Below are positions 24,478 to 36,932 of a DNA stretch of 64,000 bases, piece by piece. Under the pieces are notes generated by a model that had not been told where the DNA came from, did no database searches, and was given only the letters and a program-made list of their open reading frames with translations. Position numbers and translations under genes: made by a program. Numbering within the stretch: the first letter of the stretch is position 1; every line of letters begins with the position of its first letter. The stretch is from Gymnorhina tibicen (taxonomy: Eukaryota; Chordata; Aves; Passeriformes; Artamidae): assembly GCA_013399875.1 (NCBI GenBank), contig VXAZ01008023.1, positions 597,957 to 661,956 of the forward strand, written 5' to 3'.

Positions 24478-26399
24478 ACTGCAAATAGGGCAAGTTGCCA
24501 TCATGTGTTGTATTAATCTATAATAATTGCACCTTAGGGGATAGAGATTCTGATTTGGAACAAAAAGAATTATCCATTGAGATTTCTGAAAGTTGGAAGG
24601 TCCTGCACCTTCTTTGCATCATTCCACACACAGATAAAGTATAGACTGGCTTGGGTCTTCTCTCGCTTGTGACACTGATTGACACTCGCATCAAAAGTAT
24701 CAGTGAAATTATAGATCTAACTTTCTCATAAATATTTTGGTATGAATGGCAAAGTTTTGGCAGTGGAGAGGGTTGCAGGGTTGGTCTTTGGGGGAAGAAA
24801 TGTGGGACTGACTGACTTCTGGTCAGATACAACCAGTATCTCCAAAGCAGACCGACCACAGGGCGCAGCTGATCCTATCAGCTGAATTGGTGGCACCTTT
24901 GTGAACACATATATAAGAAAGGGCAGGAAACACCAGATGCCAAGGGGAAAAAAAGAAAGAGAAACAAGAGGGAACAACAAAGTCAGAGGAGGGGGAATGG
25001 ATACAAACTGAGGGGACTGTGGCATGAGGAGCATAGGCAAAGGGTGATAAACAGAGAAACTACTGTGTAATTGACCCCCACCTCTGGTGCTGCTTGTTGC
25101 CTTGTCACAAGGACTGAGTGTAACCTGTGTCAATAATGAGGGTGCAGAGGAGTCTGAAGTGATTGAATAAAGTGGAAGCAAGGAAGGAGGAAGGACAGGA
25201 GTCCTCCTTTCCTGGGAAAGTGGAAGAAAATATGATTTTTCCCTAAGAGCTTAATGCTTGTCTCATTTTATTTGACAATGCTCTAATCAGTAATCAAATA
25301 GTTATGCAATTTGGCAATAAATTAAATACCTCAAGTTGAGTTTGTTTTGACCACGACAGTACTTAGCAAGTGATATTTCCTATGAAACCACCTTGACCTA
25401 TGGAATCTCTCAATTCATTCTTCTCTCTTCTCCCACATCCAGCTGTGGGGGAGAGAAAGGGTGAAGTAAGCAAATGCCTGGTTGGTTCTTGGGTGGTAGC
25501 TGAGGTGAATTCACCATAGCAAGGGATTTTATTGTAATTTTTTTTTTCTCCTTCCTTCCTCTCTTCACTGTATTTTTTTTTCTTTTCAGCTATCACTCTT
25601 TGGTCTTATTTTCTTTCCCTTTACAACAGTTTGAATGGGAAAAGTGTGTCAAGTATAGTTTACACTAAGGCAAGTTATTGTTCTTGCAATTAATTCTTGC
25701 TACTATCAGTTCCACAATAAAAAAAATAGTATGAAATTGCTCCTATTGTAGATGCTTCCAACAGTATGATATTGGCATCCAGATCACATTGTGCAAAGGG
25801 ATATTCTAACTACACTACCAGCAGTAGAATGAAAAATGTAATTGTTCTGAGGAGCTGTTATACCATACTCGGTATGGTTGCCACCCAGAAGTCATGTACC
25901 TGGGTTTGTATTTTATACCTTTTCCCACTTCCTCTCTCATTGTGTTTCCCTCTTTCTCATTCATCTGCTGGTTTTGGGGTGACATGTTCATTTTTATCAA
26001 GTGTCCATTGACTTGTCCTTCTTTTCTTTCTGCTCTCTGCAGCTCTGCTAAAACATTGCCAATCCAATATCACTGGAAGAAGTATTGATTCCAGTAAAAG
26101 GAATGTTTAACTAGAGTTCTTAGCTAATGTGACTACTAGCAAGATTTGGATCCTTCCATGTCTAGATCCCCCTGATGTGTGCTGACCCTCCTCACAGTTA
26201 AGAGCTCTGTCTGATGCTCCCTTTCTGCTTGAAAAAAGAATGAAATGCAAGTGGTAACAAAACTCTTTTTCCCCTTGGAAGGGATCCTGCAGCATGGCTG
26301 CAGTGCACTGGTAGGACTTAATACAGAGATAAGTTCCAGCTGAGCTACTTAATGTTCACAATATCTTAAAGGAGAGGGAGTATTGCAAAGCGGAGGAGA
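24478..26399. other. Unique sequence with a purine-rich patch, no gene seen
   Basis: A purine-rich patch lies at about 24935-25000 on the plus strand. The minus-strand frame at 24726-25181 (151 codons) is Ser/Pro/Leu-rich because it reads the purine-rich patch, and no domain is visible. The plus strand at 25540-25600 is T-rich. Confidence 0.55.
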
Positions 26400-27480
26400 T
26401 CCTAGGCAGCGCTCTGGAGCTCCAGACCCCTTATGCATAAGAATAATATGTTAATTATTCAGGCCAACAAGTTTTGCATCTCAGCTGCAGTCTTACTGTA
26501 AGCTGACAGGCAAAGAGAGGAAATGGTCTGAGACCACAAACTCTAAGGTGCCCTTGGTACTGAGAATATCACAGGCCAGCAGTGGAACTGAAAGAATGGT
26601 GCAGATGCAGCTGAGGGAGAGGAAGGCGAAGTGTTAAATAGGCATATGTGCTCTGCTAGATTGAGCTGTTTGGAGAAGAGGGATGAAGCTATAAAATCAA
26701 GATTTAGATTTTTACAAGTTCAAGGGAGGATAGCTACCATTTGCAGTTCAGCTTTGAGTCTCTTTAGTAAAAAAAAATTTGGCTTAGACTGAAGTTAATG
26801 AAGTTTAGTTAACACCGTAAGTAAATTTTTCAAAGAATCCCTCACTCAAAACCTGTTCACTTATCTACCAAATAGATTATATGAGGCAAATTATAAGAGT
26901 TTTGGGTTTTTCAGTATTTCTGGTTTCTGAGCACAGTATCCAAAGCAGCTGAAACATTTGTATGGTTTTGCTTTTCTTTCCAAACCTAACAAGGGTGCAG
27001 CTCTAGTAAATGACAAAATCCAGATAGAGTGTGGGAGCAGCAGGATCCCAAATTAAACAACTGTGAGGTTGATAAATGCTTCCAGTAGCAGATTTAACTA
27101 CAGATGGAATCGTTTGACCATTCGACACGCCACAGTCCGCTTGTTGGGGGCTTCCGACCATCTCTCTGCAACATTAACTTCATAAAAACTCCCATCAAAG
27201 AGCCCCCATCAGAGTCACAGTGCCTTTTTCAGAGCATTTTCAAACAGCAGAAATAAACATTAAAAGATTCTGCCCTTCCTTCCTTGACATTTTTCTGACA
27301 GCAAATTAGAATCAGATGGAAGGCATCATTATTTCCACAAAAATTATAATGCAAATGAATTCCTCTACAATAACTTAAAAAAATTCCCAAACAACCTAAA
27401 CCCAAACCTTTTAAAAAATATGTATGCATTTGGCCAATAAATTCAAAGACACAGAAATTTTTTTCAAGGCTCATGTATCA
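26400..27480. promoter_or_regulatory. Weak candidate non-coding element region
   Basis: The block lacks repeats and coding frames and contains clustered AT-rich factor-type sites, including ATGTTAATTATTC (26449-26461) and an exact octamer ATGCAAAT (27349-27356) next to AATTATA. A few CpGs survive near 27120-27150. POU and homeodomain factors bind such sites in vertebrates. Such motifs also occur by chance in AT-rich DNA, so this is a low-confidence call. Confidence 0.2.
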
Positions 27481-29530
27481 ATTTTTATTCCTGTCCTTGG
27501 CCATGTTCTTCACTAACCAGCACTTTTAACAAGCAGTTTATTTATTATCCTGCACAACTGATAATTTCATTCTTCAGGTGTTTTTCTGCCTTTCCAGGTT
27601 GGTTAACTGCTTGGGGCTTTTTTTGTTTTGCTTATGTTTTGGTTAATTTCTTTTTTAAGTAGGCATTGATTTTCTGCACTTTGAAATGACAAAATAATTG
27701 CGTACCTGGCATTAGGAAAATAAATATGCAGCAAATTAGAGTATTTTCATTCCAAGAAGCTCTAAGAATTGGAGATGATATAATTTTAAATTGACAGTTT
27801 TTGAAAAGCAGAGTTTCAAACACAAGCAGGTGGTTCCCCTGCCTTCATGCTGGTGAGCACTATGCAAAAGACTGTCAGTGCTCTCCAGAGAATCTGTTCA
27901 CTGAGAAGGTGCTGAACCAGGATATTGATTTTGTGAACTGGAAATTTAAGAGAGATCTGAGATTGAATATATGTGGTTGAATGTAAATAGATACAAAAGA
28001 GGACTGAGTTGTGCACATGTTTGGAGGATGACATTAATTTATTAGTATTGAATAACTGATTCCCCAATATAATTTAGAAAGGTTTATGACACTTTTCTTG
28101 GCCACCTACATGATATAATTGCTAAAGAAGACAGCACTATACCTTTATCCTTTAATGATTGTGTTCTCCACAGCATTGGAGTTAGGGACATCCACTGCTT
28201 TTTGTCTTTTGTTGTCTTGATTTTTTTTTCCAAACACCCCTGGCAAAGTGCAGGATGTTGACCCAGAGAGTGCTTGTGTTTCCTTGTGAGCTATTAGGTA
28301 TTTCTCTACTGTCAGCAATAATTACTTTTTTAGAGTGATGGAAATCAGATCTATTTTGGCTCTTCATTGATAGTTCTTTGGAAATATTCTCAGGATCTAG
28401 TAACATTGACATTGAATTGAAATTCTAGTTGGCAGATTACTTCATAATTATAATCGACTTAGCTACAACTAAGTAGCTAAGTGTAGAGCTATTTGTTATT
28501 ATTTGTGTTTATATGCTGTAGTATTCACAACACACTATCCAACATTCACCCACACCTTTTACCCACAGAGAAAGTCTCGGTGGGTACAGACTCAGAACTG
28601 CTCATGATCTAAATCCAAAACCAGGTACTCAGAGGTCCTTCAAATTTTAATTAATTTCTGAATACTTATATTCATATATTTATATATATGTTTTGTTTTT
28701 TTTTAACTCTAAGTATCATTCTGAATGTTCCAGCTAGAACATAAAGCTAGATTATTTGTTAGGATTATAAGCCTGGTCTCATATTCATACTGAATACATC
28801 ATCCAGGAGTTTAGTCTTGTTTTCTAAACTATATTGAGGTAAAAACTCGCTATTTTCCTGTAGTGAAGATACCTCTTGGTACATTGCCTGCTCACAGCTG
28901 GCTTTCTAAGGTGTACATTTCAGGCTTCTATCTGCCCTCAGGCTGCAAGTCAGGTCTTTATTGCTCTCAGTGGTTGTTGAGATAGGCTGTAGGTGCAAAG
29001 GTGTAAGTACAAGGCCTGTGCTGAAGAGCCAGGCCAGGCCAGGTGTTCAGCCATGCACATCTCACATTGGTGCATAGGGCATGTCCATATCAACTATTAT
29101 ACATGTTTTAGCAAATTTTGGCACTGGTCAACTGAAAATAAGTGGTAGTAAAAAATGTGATTTTACTGTTTCACCAGTGTCAGAAGATGAACTTCATGAA
29201 GGTGGTAATATCACACAGTTACTGCTCTCCTTTAGTGTAAGGCTCCCAGTATTCATTATGAATATCTACAAATCAGTTATCACAGTTACGGGCTTGCTGG
29301 GATGCTCATTTTACAAACACCAAACAAGAAATACCCAAAGGTAGTGGTTGATTCATTTACAGATGATTTAGGACCCAAATTCAGTTTGAAATTGAATGAC
29401 ATCTCAACTCATAAACATCCACTTAGGTTCTTGTTCTATTTGGAAATGTTCAAGACGATGAGGGCCAGGTTGCCTGTGGCAGAAGTAAGAGAAGTATTAC
29501 TTATGTATTCCAGACCTTATGTTTCCAATC
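27481..29530. other. Unique sequence, no gene seen
   Basis: Contains a perfect 10-bp hairpin stem (28457-28482) and an AT-rich TATATA stretch (28668-28690). Open frames on both strands are short and domain-free. Confidence 0.55.
28457..28482. repeat. Perfect 10-bp inverted repeat with 6-nt loop
   Basis: Arm ACTTAGCTAC (28457-28466), loop AACTAA, arm GTAGCTAAGT (28473-28482). It would form a short hairpin if transcribed. There is no T-run or other context to assign a role. Confidence 0.93.
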
Positions 29531-29845
29531 CATAGAACCATAGAATGCTTTGGGTTGGAAGGGATCTTAAAGATCATCTAATTCCACCCCCCTGCCATGA
29601 GCAGGGAACATTCCACCAGACCAGGTTACTCGGAACCGCATCTGGTTTGGTCTTCAACACCTCAGTGGAGGAAGATTACACAACCTCTCTGGGCAACCTG
29701 TTCCAGTGCCTCACCACCCTCACAGCAAAGAATTTTGCCTAATATATGAAGGACTTACTGTCCTTCAGCTTAAGACCATTACACCATGTCCTATCATTAC
29801 ATCCTTATCCTTTGGCCACAAGAAATAATCTCACCTGCATTTATC
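29531..29845 (-). mobile_element. CR1 LINE 3' fragment, reverse orientation
   Basis: Begins with the reverse-complement tail CATAGAACCATAGAATGC, then 'tttgggttggaagggatctt', 'aaagatcatctaattccacc', 'cccctgccatgagcaggga', 'gggcaacctgttccagtgcc', and 'accattacaccatgtcctat' (29776). It differs in subfamily from the copies at 24 and 43 kb: the 'catgagcaggga' phrase belongs to another CR1 3' UTR type. It is 5'-truncated at about 315 bp. Confidence 0.95.
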
Positions 29846-32800
29846 CAGCACTGAGGTAAAACCTTGCTTCCTTCATAAAGAAAAGTAAACCGGGAATATC
29901 TGTCCAAGACATGCAAACGTTCTGAACAACTTTCTATTTATTATGTACTTGAATGTCCTTCTGATGGGTGACTACGCCTTTGCTAGTGGCACTCAAAGAG
30001 CCAAAAGAAACATATGTTGTGAAAAGTACCTTTAGCAAAACAGACAGATGGATAGGTAACACTTTAAAACAGGGTGGCCAATGATTAGCAATTCATTTGG
30101 TATTCATTGGAATAACATTAATTGTTATGAATAAATTACATTTAACAACACTTGGAATTTTGTGAAAAGAACATTTGCCTTTTGGGGACTTTGTGAAAAG
30201 GAAAAAATAAATCACTTTTTTATTTTTTCCATTTTTTTTATTTTTCCCATCTCAGAAAATTGGTTTTTTTGCAAGATCTTCAAGAAAACCACAAGCTGTG
30301 TACCAATGTTTTAGAATTTTCAATGCTTCTGATACTAATATGATCTCTAAGTAAGTTTTCACTCAGATCATGCTTTTAATCTTTTTTTTACAGCAGTTGA
30401 AAAATTTCTAAACTGCTCAACCCTTTCTGCTGTTTAATCACTCTCCTACTCAGTTAAATACAACACAGAAGTGAAAAAATATACCTATTGCTTGTAAGCT
30501 GTAAACAGTCCATAGATTGTGTTCTGATGATTACAGACAGTTTATATTGGCTAGACCAAGCTTTAGCTGTCAGCACATAAAGAGAGAAATGGACAAAAGA
30601 GGCTCTGAGAACAGATGTTGACACTGGAAGCTCAAATTCAGGGATCCTCAGCCTGTGGCTGTGGAAGCCCAGCTGGGAGAAAGAGACAGGCTGCATTCAT
30701 AGAGCCTCTCTGGGATCCCTGCCCCATGCAGGTACCCAGCCATTGAGAGACAGGAAGATGAAAGGCTGCTTCACAGATGTCACCTGCTGAGGGTTCAGCA
30801 GCCTGTCCAGAAATGTCATGTTTGGCAGCTGGTGGAGGATCCCTCCCACCAGCTCTGGCGCACAGATTCTCACAGTATTCCGGGAAAGATGCTTACACGG
30901 GGGCTTCCTAATGAGACAACATTAAAGAGAATTTTTGGCTTCTGCCTGTAACAGCACGTTGACATTAACCTAGCTGTCCATTCATTACACAGTTCTCCTG
31001 AAGATCAGTCACTCTAACAAAATGAATTTTAGGCATAAGCATGAAGCCAAATTACCCTGGAAAATTGTCGAGATGGCTATCTCGTCTCATTCTGTTAAAC
31101 TGATTCTGCAATCCTTTGTTTCCTTGTATGTTTCTGAAATTCTATTGATACAGGCTCAGTCAAGGCACTTGGCTCAAAAAGCAATACAAAATGCAAAGTC
31201 TTGGAGGATATATGACACTCAAACATGGCATACTGAAGCTCCTGGGTCCTACTATCTGCTTGGATAGTAATATATGACCTCATCTGAACACAGGTTTTGA
31301 GCATCATCAGAAAAGATCAGAGAATATTTCTGAGAAGGTGAAAAACAAGGGCAATAAGAATCTGGCAGAAGGAAGTTAAGATCTGAGCAGAAGGGTGCTA
31401 AAGTGAAGTGGAGAAAAGTTATTGCTTAAATTGTTTGGGAGAGGTTAGTGTTTGCCCTTTTTTCCCCTACAGCCCTCAGGTTAAGGCAAATGGCACATGC
31501 TTTGTGTTTTGTCTTTTGGGCTACTTCTGATATGCATAGAAAGAACAAGGGGTCCTTTTCCATACTGCATACAGGCTCAGGGAACTGACAGGCCTTGATT
31601 CTTGTAAATCAATTGCATTCCCAGAAATATTACTTAAGTGCATGGGATCTAAAATTGCATTTAAAATTACTCAGAATGGTAAAATTTCTCATTCAATTTT
31701 TTGAAGCTTTACAATTTTCACCTATTTTTCCTCTCTTGTTTCTGTATTCAATGTGCTAATAAGAATAGCCATGCTTTTAGCACGTGAGATTTTTGCTATA
31801 AAATCTACCTAGTAGTGGATTGCCTCTTAAGAGCATTCAGAGGTATCAAAATTCCACTCTGTCTCAGGGAAGGACTATGATCATCCACATTTTTCACAAC
31901 TATAGTTTGGTTATTGCTTTGGTTCTTCCCAAGGAGGCTTCTTGCATATCAGGCTAGAATAGGCAATGCTCCTCAGAACCTATGGCAGGAAAGGTTTGCC
32001 TGAGCATGCCAAGCAGAAGCACTAAAAAGAAATTTGTTCATTAGTCACATAAAATTGAAACTGAAATCACTTTTAGCACTACTACTGTTTTTGACTGTGG
32101 TGACTGGAACTTTAGAGCATTAGGGTCATCTTGACACTTTAGTCCCTGTTTTGCAAAAGGGGAGGAGAAAAATAATGAGTGAAAAACTAGAGGAGGAACT
32201 AACAGAAGGAAGAAAACACTGAAAAACATGATTTTAAATACATTCACAGCATCGACCAATTGGAGAAGCATATAGTGTCAAGCTTTGAGCTTGGATCGGA
32301 GCATTAGCACTGACAAAGCTGTGGTGATTAAAGTTATTGACAGCTCTCAGCTATTTCCATCTTTTAAGAGGAACTGGGAGGATATTTCAATGTGTGGCAG
32401 TCCAAATTAAGATATCTTTGAAAAAAATCTAATTTTGAAAAGGTGAAATGTTTAGCATTTTTTTTAAATTGGTTATTTAATGTGAAAATCTGACTAAGAG
32501 AAAACTTTAGTTCCATTGGCGTGCATATGATTAGAACATATAAAGAAGAATAAAACCATAATATAAAGGATGTCTTAGACAAAACCTGAAAAAATCCCCT
32601 TAGGTCCTGGCCCCTTTTAGTGTTTTCAGTGCATTCCTTGCCCTCTTTATATTTGTGAGAGAACCTTAGCAAATGTTGGAATTTTCTCTTTAGGAGACAT
32701 TGATAAGTTGAACTACGGAACACTAAATATACATATCAATGAATTTTTATATTTATAAAAGTAATATTTTATTTTAAATACAGTACTATATTCTCCACCA

Positions 32801-32894
32801 TCAGGTTAGACTTCTGTCTAGTTGAGAAGGAGTTCTTTAATTAAAGAACATAAAATTTAAATGGTTCAGAAAATGTCAACATGGGTTCCTATTT
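29846..32894. other. Unique sequence, no gene seen
   Basis: No recognised repeat or domain. A GC-richer patch lies at 30640-30900. Frames such as 32364-32723 (minus, 119 codons) show no recognisable motif. Confidence 0.55.
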
Positions 32895-33130
32895 TCAGCC
32901 CAACACAGATGATAGAATGAGAGGGCATAAATGAAAATTAAAGAAAAACAAATTCAGAACAGATGTCAGGAAGCATTTTTTTCAAGCAGCGAATCATAAA
33001 TGTGTGGAATAGCTTACTAGGCAAGATAGTTAAGGCAAAAACACAGAGGTCATTAAAGAATCAATTAGAAGACATCATGGTGTAGATGGAAAAGGGAATG
33101 AGGCATTATGAGCTAAACCGCCTCTGCTCA
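32895..33130 (+). mobile_element. Old CR1-like LINE 3' remnant, forward orientation
   Basis: Degraded match to the CR1 3' region in order: 'gcataaatgaaaattaaaga', 'cagatgtcaggaagcatttt' (32960), 'tgtgtggaatagcttactag' (33000), 'gcaagatagttaaggcaaaa' and 'ttagaagacatcatggtgta' (33064). The order and spacing of these words follow the 'recorded, cleared, valid' part of CR1 3' ends, but the exact tail is missing. It is more diverged than the other 3' copies. It could be assigned to a CR1 subfamily only by alignment. Confidence 0.6.
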
Positions 33131-34395
33131 CTGCAAGACTGTCTCATGTTCTCAAGAAATCTGTAGATTTCTGGACACTGGTAGATGTCTTTCAGACTCT
33201 AGAGTAGGTGCTAGCTGGAAATCCATACAGCTCTCTACTTCTTCTCTCCTACTCTCTCCCTTGCTTTCTGCAGGTACCCAACACAACTTTCAGGAATACC
33301 ATCAAAGCAGTTTTAATGATAGGAGAATTTGCATTAAATATGTGTTAGATGTGCCAGTGAAATCTTTGAAAGTGACTTTATTATCATAAAACAAATTTGC
33401 CAGTGTAGAACAACAAGCTACTTCTTAGTATTAGTATTAGTACTACCTGGTTTAAAGATGTCTTCTACTAGGAAGATTTTAGTATCCTTAATTTTTTTTT
33501 TTTGTGAGTGTTACCATTATAAAGAAACATTCAATACCGTATGTAAATGCTGTTGAAGATGGTGTGGTAGAAATACTTAAAAGAGAAAGCCCAGTCTTAC
33601 AAATAAGTCAGGACAGTGCACCTGGCAAGTTGTACAGCAGAAACAAAGACTCAGACCTTGATGTTCTGTCAGAATGGGGCAACCAGAGGATCTGGCTTAG
33701 GTGAGGATAGATAATGAAGAAGAATTTGGTTTACTATAAATCACCTACATGTATGAATGGAAAAGGAGGACAAACAAATAACCTCTGTTGCTCAAGACTA
33801 TTTTGAAACAAAAAAGAAATCTGAAGTGATAATTATATCTCAAAAGCGACAGATGTTAAAACAACAAGATGCTTTAAAAACAAGTACAGGCTAGAAATGA
33901 ACTAAGATGAAATTATTGCACCAAGCCAGCTGACCGCAATTATTTCCAGCATATGCTATTTCAATAACCTGTAAAATTCTAAATATATAGGAACTAAGAG
34001 TCATATTTTTACTTTGCAAATCTAGAAAGAGTTCTTTAAAGGGCTAGTGCATTAGGAGGGTAGGATGATTTTTTAACCGTTTAAAACATTCAGAGAACCA
34101 GCTCATTTTTGGTGAAAAAATTTCTCTTGTGTTAGTCTGTGTATTAGAAACAGAAAACTGCATCTTTCGACATTCTTGATATAAATAAACTGATATAAAA
34201 TTATATTAGGCAATCCCAGATTAACAGGTTGGATTTGGTCAATGGGCAATGCAGCCTAAATAGCAATTTAGTCAATGAAGTGCAAAACACCATTCAGCTC
34301 ACCCTGAAGTAAACAGTCAGGTCTGGTGAGATTAATGTCTGGGTAGGAATAGTAGCAACTTAAATCACACTATTTGAGAAAATCCTTTTTATGGT
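33131..34395. other. Unique sequence, no gene seen
   Basis: A frame at 33504-33704 (66 codons) starts after a T-rich run and has no recognisable domain. A short TTAGTA slippage patch lies at about 33428-33447. Confidence 0.5.
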
Positions 34396-35984
34396 TGTAT
34401 TGGTTTGGCACAGCCTGGTTTTAGGCAGCAGGGGGACCACAAAGATGGCTCCTGTGAGGAGCTGCTGGAAGCTTCCCACCCTGTCTGGCAGAGCCAATGG
34501 CTGATGGCTCTGAAGATGGACATGCTGCTGGCCAGAACTGGGCCAATGAGAGAGGCTGGTAACGCCTCTGTGATGACATATTTAAGGAGAAAATTATCGC
34601 GGTTGCCGGGGTACGGCAGACCCCGTCTGGGTCTGAGGAGGCTCCGAGGCTGCAGCCGCGATAAGAGTCTCAGAGAGCGTCCTCGGTGGCAGCCGCACTG
34701 GGGGGTGCAGTAGCCACAGATGGTTAAAGACAGGGAAGGCGAAGGAGAGGCCGCTGAAGACGAAGAGGCAGGAGACGTTCTTAGGGTGGAATTCCGAAGC
34801 CTTTATTNNNNNNNNNNNNNNNNNNNNNNNNNNNNNNNNNNNNNNNNNNNNNNNNNNNNNNNNNNNNNNNNNNNNNNNNNNNNNNNNNNNNNNNNNNNNN
34901 NNNNNNNNNNNNNNNNNNNNNNNNNNNNNNNNNNNNNNNNNNNNNNNNNNNNNNNNNNNNNNNNNNNNNNNNNNNNNNNNNNNNNNNNNNNNNNNNNNNN
35001 NNNNNNNNNNNNNNNNNNNNNNNNNNNNNNNNNNNNNNNNNNNNNNNNNNNNNNNNNNNNNNNNNNNNNNNNNNNNNNNNNNNNNNNNNNNNNNNNNNNN
35101 NNNNNNNNNNNNNNNNNNNNNNNNNNNNNNNNNNNNNNNNNNNNNNNNNNNNNNNNNNNNNNNNNNNNNNNNNNNNNNNNNNNNNNNNNNNNNNNNNNNN
35201 NNNNNNNNNNNNNNNNNNNNNNNNNNNNNNNNNNNNNNNNNNNNNNNNNNNNNNNNNNNNNNNNNNNNNNNNNNNNNNNNNNNNNNNNNNNNNNNNNNNN
35301 NNNNNNNNNNNNNNNNNNNNNNNNNNNNNNNNNNNNNNNNNNNNNNNNNNNNNNNNNNNNNNNNNNNNNNNNNNNNNNNNNNNNNNNNNNNNNNNNNNNN
35401 NNNNNNNNNNNNNNNNNNNNNNNNNNNNNNNNNNNNNNNNNNNNNNNNNNNNNNNNNNNNNNNNNNNNNNNNNNNNNNNNNNNNNNNNNNNNNNNNNNNN
35501 NNNNNNNNNNNNNNNNTGGGAGGGACTCACGCTGCAGCAGGTGCGGTTTGGCTGCTGCTCGTGAGGGGACCCACATTGGGAAGTTCACAGAGAACTGTCT
35601 CCTGTGGGAGGGACCCCACGGCCTCACAGGGAAGGACTCTTCTCCCAGAGCAGTGGAAGGAAATCTCAGTGATGGACTGACCAAACCCCCCTGCCCTGCC
35701 TCCCTGTGTTGTCAGTGGGAAGGAGGGAGGGGCTGGGGGGGGGATTATTTTACTTCTCATGATCCTCCTCTGATTCTGTTAGTAATAAATTCACTGTGCA
35801 ACTTAAGGTGAGCCTGTTTCGCCCTTGAAGTGTTTCTCCCGGTCCTTATCTCACTCACGAAGCCTTCGTTAATTTTTTTTTTCCTTTTCCCTCCTCTGCC
35901 CAGCTGTGGCAGGAAAGGCTGAGCGAGCAGCTCTCATGGGTGCCTGGCATTGGGCCGGCATTGGGCCAGCATCAAACCACAACA
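34396..35984 (+). mobile_element. Solo LTR of an ERVL-type passerine retrovirus (with assembly gap)
   Basis: Starts TGTATTGGTTTGGC and ends ATCAAACCACAACA, an imperfect inverted terminal pair. The 5' part ('cagcctggttttaggcagca', 'gccagaactgggccaatgag', 'aacgcctctgtgatgacata') and the 3' part ('attattttacttctcatgat', 'gagcctgtttcgcccttgaa', 'gtttctcccggtccttatct') follow the pattern of an abundant songbird LTR family as I remember it. A TATA-like ATATTTAA lies at 34578-34585 and AATAAA at 35784-35789. Flanks ATGGT and GTGGC could be a diverged 5-bp target-site duplication (3 of 5 match). No gag or pol sequence is seen, but 709 unknown bases sit inside. CpG content is still fairly high, suggesting a younger insertion than most repeats here. 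Confidence 0.8.
34808..35516. other. Assembly gap (709 N)
   Basis: Unknown bases inside the LTR. Any long open frame spanning this interval is an artefact of the Ns. The real gap content and length cannot be judged from the sequence. A tandem or GC-rich expansion within the LTR is a likely cause. Confidence 0.99.
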
Positions 35985-36343
35985 GTGGCTACTATGATTT
36001 TCATTTACCTTAATTTATTTAGGAAGTGATTAAATATGAAACACATTAATCTTTTCCTGTGACCACCAGATCATTGGATGAAATGTTGCTATCTGTGTTT
36101 AAGATACTTACAGCTGATTTAGCCACCATAAGCTTCCTTGTCATTAAAAGAGAGAAATTGGCTGCTACAAAGGACAAGGTTTTGTCTCAGTCTAAAGGAC
36201 ATCAGATCAATCACATTATGAAAGAGCCCATTTTTCTCTGCTAAGGGGATACAAAGGGAGTTTAAGGTGACTAGGTTGGTGTTGAAATCTAATTAATGCC
36301 ACTCACAATGTTGAGTTCTTACCTTGCTACGAACACTCTTCTC
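35985..36343. other. Unique spacer between two LTR insertions
   Basis: AT-rich sequence with no repeat recognised. A frame at 36059-36244 (61 codons) has no domain. Confidence 0.5.
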
Positions 36344-36386
36344 ATAGAATCATGGAATCATTAAGGTTGGAAAAGGCCTCCCAGAT
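36344..36386 (-). mobile_element. CR1 LINE 3' end, first half (split by LTR)
   Basis: Reads ATAGAATCATGGAATCATT, then 'aaggttggaaaaggcctccc' and AGAT, which is the reverse-complemented CR1 tail. The match stops exactly where an LTR-like TGTGGGGG begins and resumes after it at 36933, so this is one CR1 copy interrupted by a later insertion. Confidence 0.88.
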
Positions 36387-36932
36387 TGTGGGGGCCAGTG
36401 GCCCATAATACAAGGGATAGAAATCCTCTCCAGTTTAAGGTGAATTTAAAAGATCTTTCCTAGGATGCTGTTGCATTATACAAATGTATCCCAGTTCTGC
36501 TTTCCCAGTTGGCCTCCCCACCCCTTTATACCTTATCTGCTCCTTACTTAGAAAGCTCTCCCTTCCCCATTCTCCCATTGGACCTTGTTCCCTGCCACTC
36601 ACTCAGATTTTCCCTTTTGCTCCCCTACCCTAGTCCCGCCTATGCACCGCCCCTGTCCCTGATGCTTTCCCCGCCCCCATATATAAACTGAAAACCTCCA
36701 TCCCTAAGGCCTTTGGTGCTTGGTCCTCTTCATGCACGGGACTCGAATAAACCTGTGCCGTGGAATTCCACACAAAGACCCTTCCTGCCTCCTCGTTGTC
36801 GACCTGTTGAAGAAGCTGGTGCATGTGTGTGTGTCTGTGTGAATGCAGTGGCTGCCTGCATTCTGCAACTTTCTGTTAGAGTCAGTTTGGGAGGTCATAG
36901 CACCCCACCAGATGTCCCCCTGGACTTTGACA
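36387..36932 (+). mobile_element. Solo LTR inserted into a CR1 copy
   Basis: A 546-bp block beginning TGTGGGGGCC and ending TTTGACA (TGT...ACA ends). It contains in order a C/T-rich promoter region with a reverse CCAAT (CCCATTGG, 36574-36581), a clear TATA box CATATATAAA (36678-36687), AATAAA (36746-36751) and a following GT-rich run (about 36822-36842), the layout of U3-R-U5. Flanking six bases are CCAGAT on the left and CTGGAT on the right (4 of 6 identical), consistent with a 6-bp target-site duplication as made by class II (beta- or alpha-like) retroviruses. No internal retroviral sequence remains, so recombination between two LTRs likely removed it. The family name is unknown. Confidence 0.78.

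Noticed and set aside
24726..25181. 151-codon minus-strand frame with hydrophobic stretches
   Set aside because: Hydrophobic and Ser/Pro-rich because the plus strand is purine-rich. No signal peptide or domain order is convincing and no splice context was seen.
34405..34713. 102-codon open frame
   Set aside because: Lies wholly in the U3/R part of the solo LTR and has no retroviral protein motif.
34720..35811. 363-codon plus-strand frame and 249- and 293-codon minus-strand frames
   Set aside because: They are open only because they cross 709 N. The readable ends lie in a retroviral LTR.
36820..36842. GT repeat as an independent microsatellite
   Set aside because: It is the GT-rich element downstream of AATAAA inside the LTR, where it fits a polyadenylation signal.
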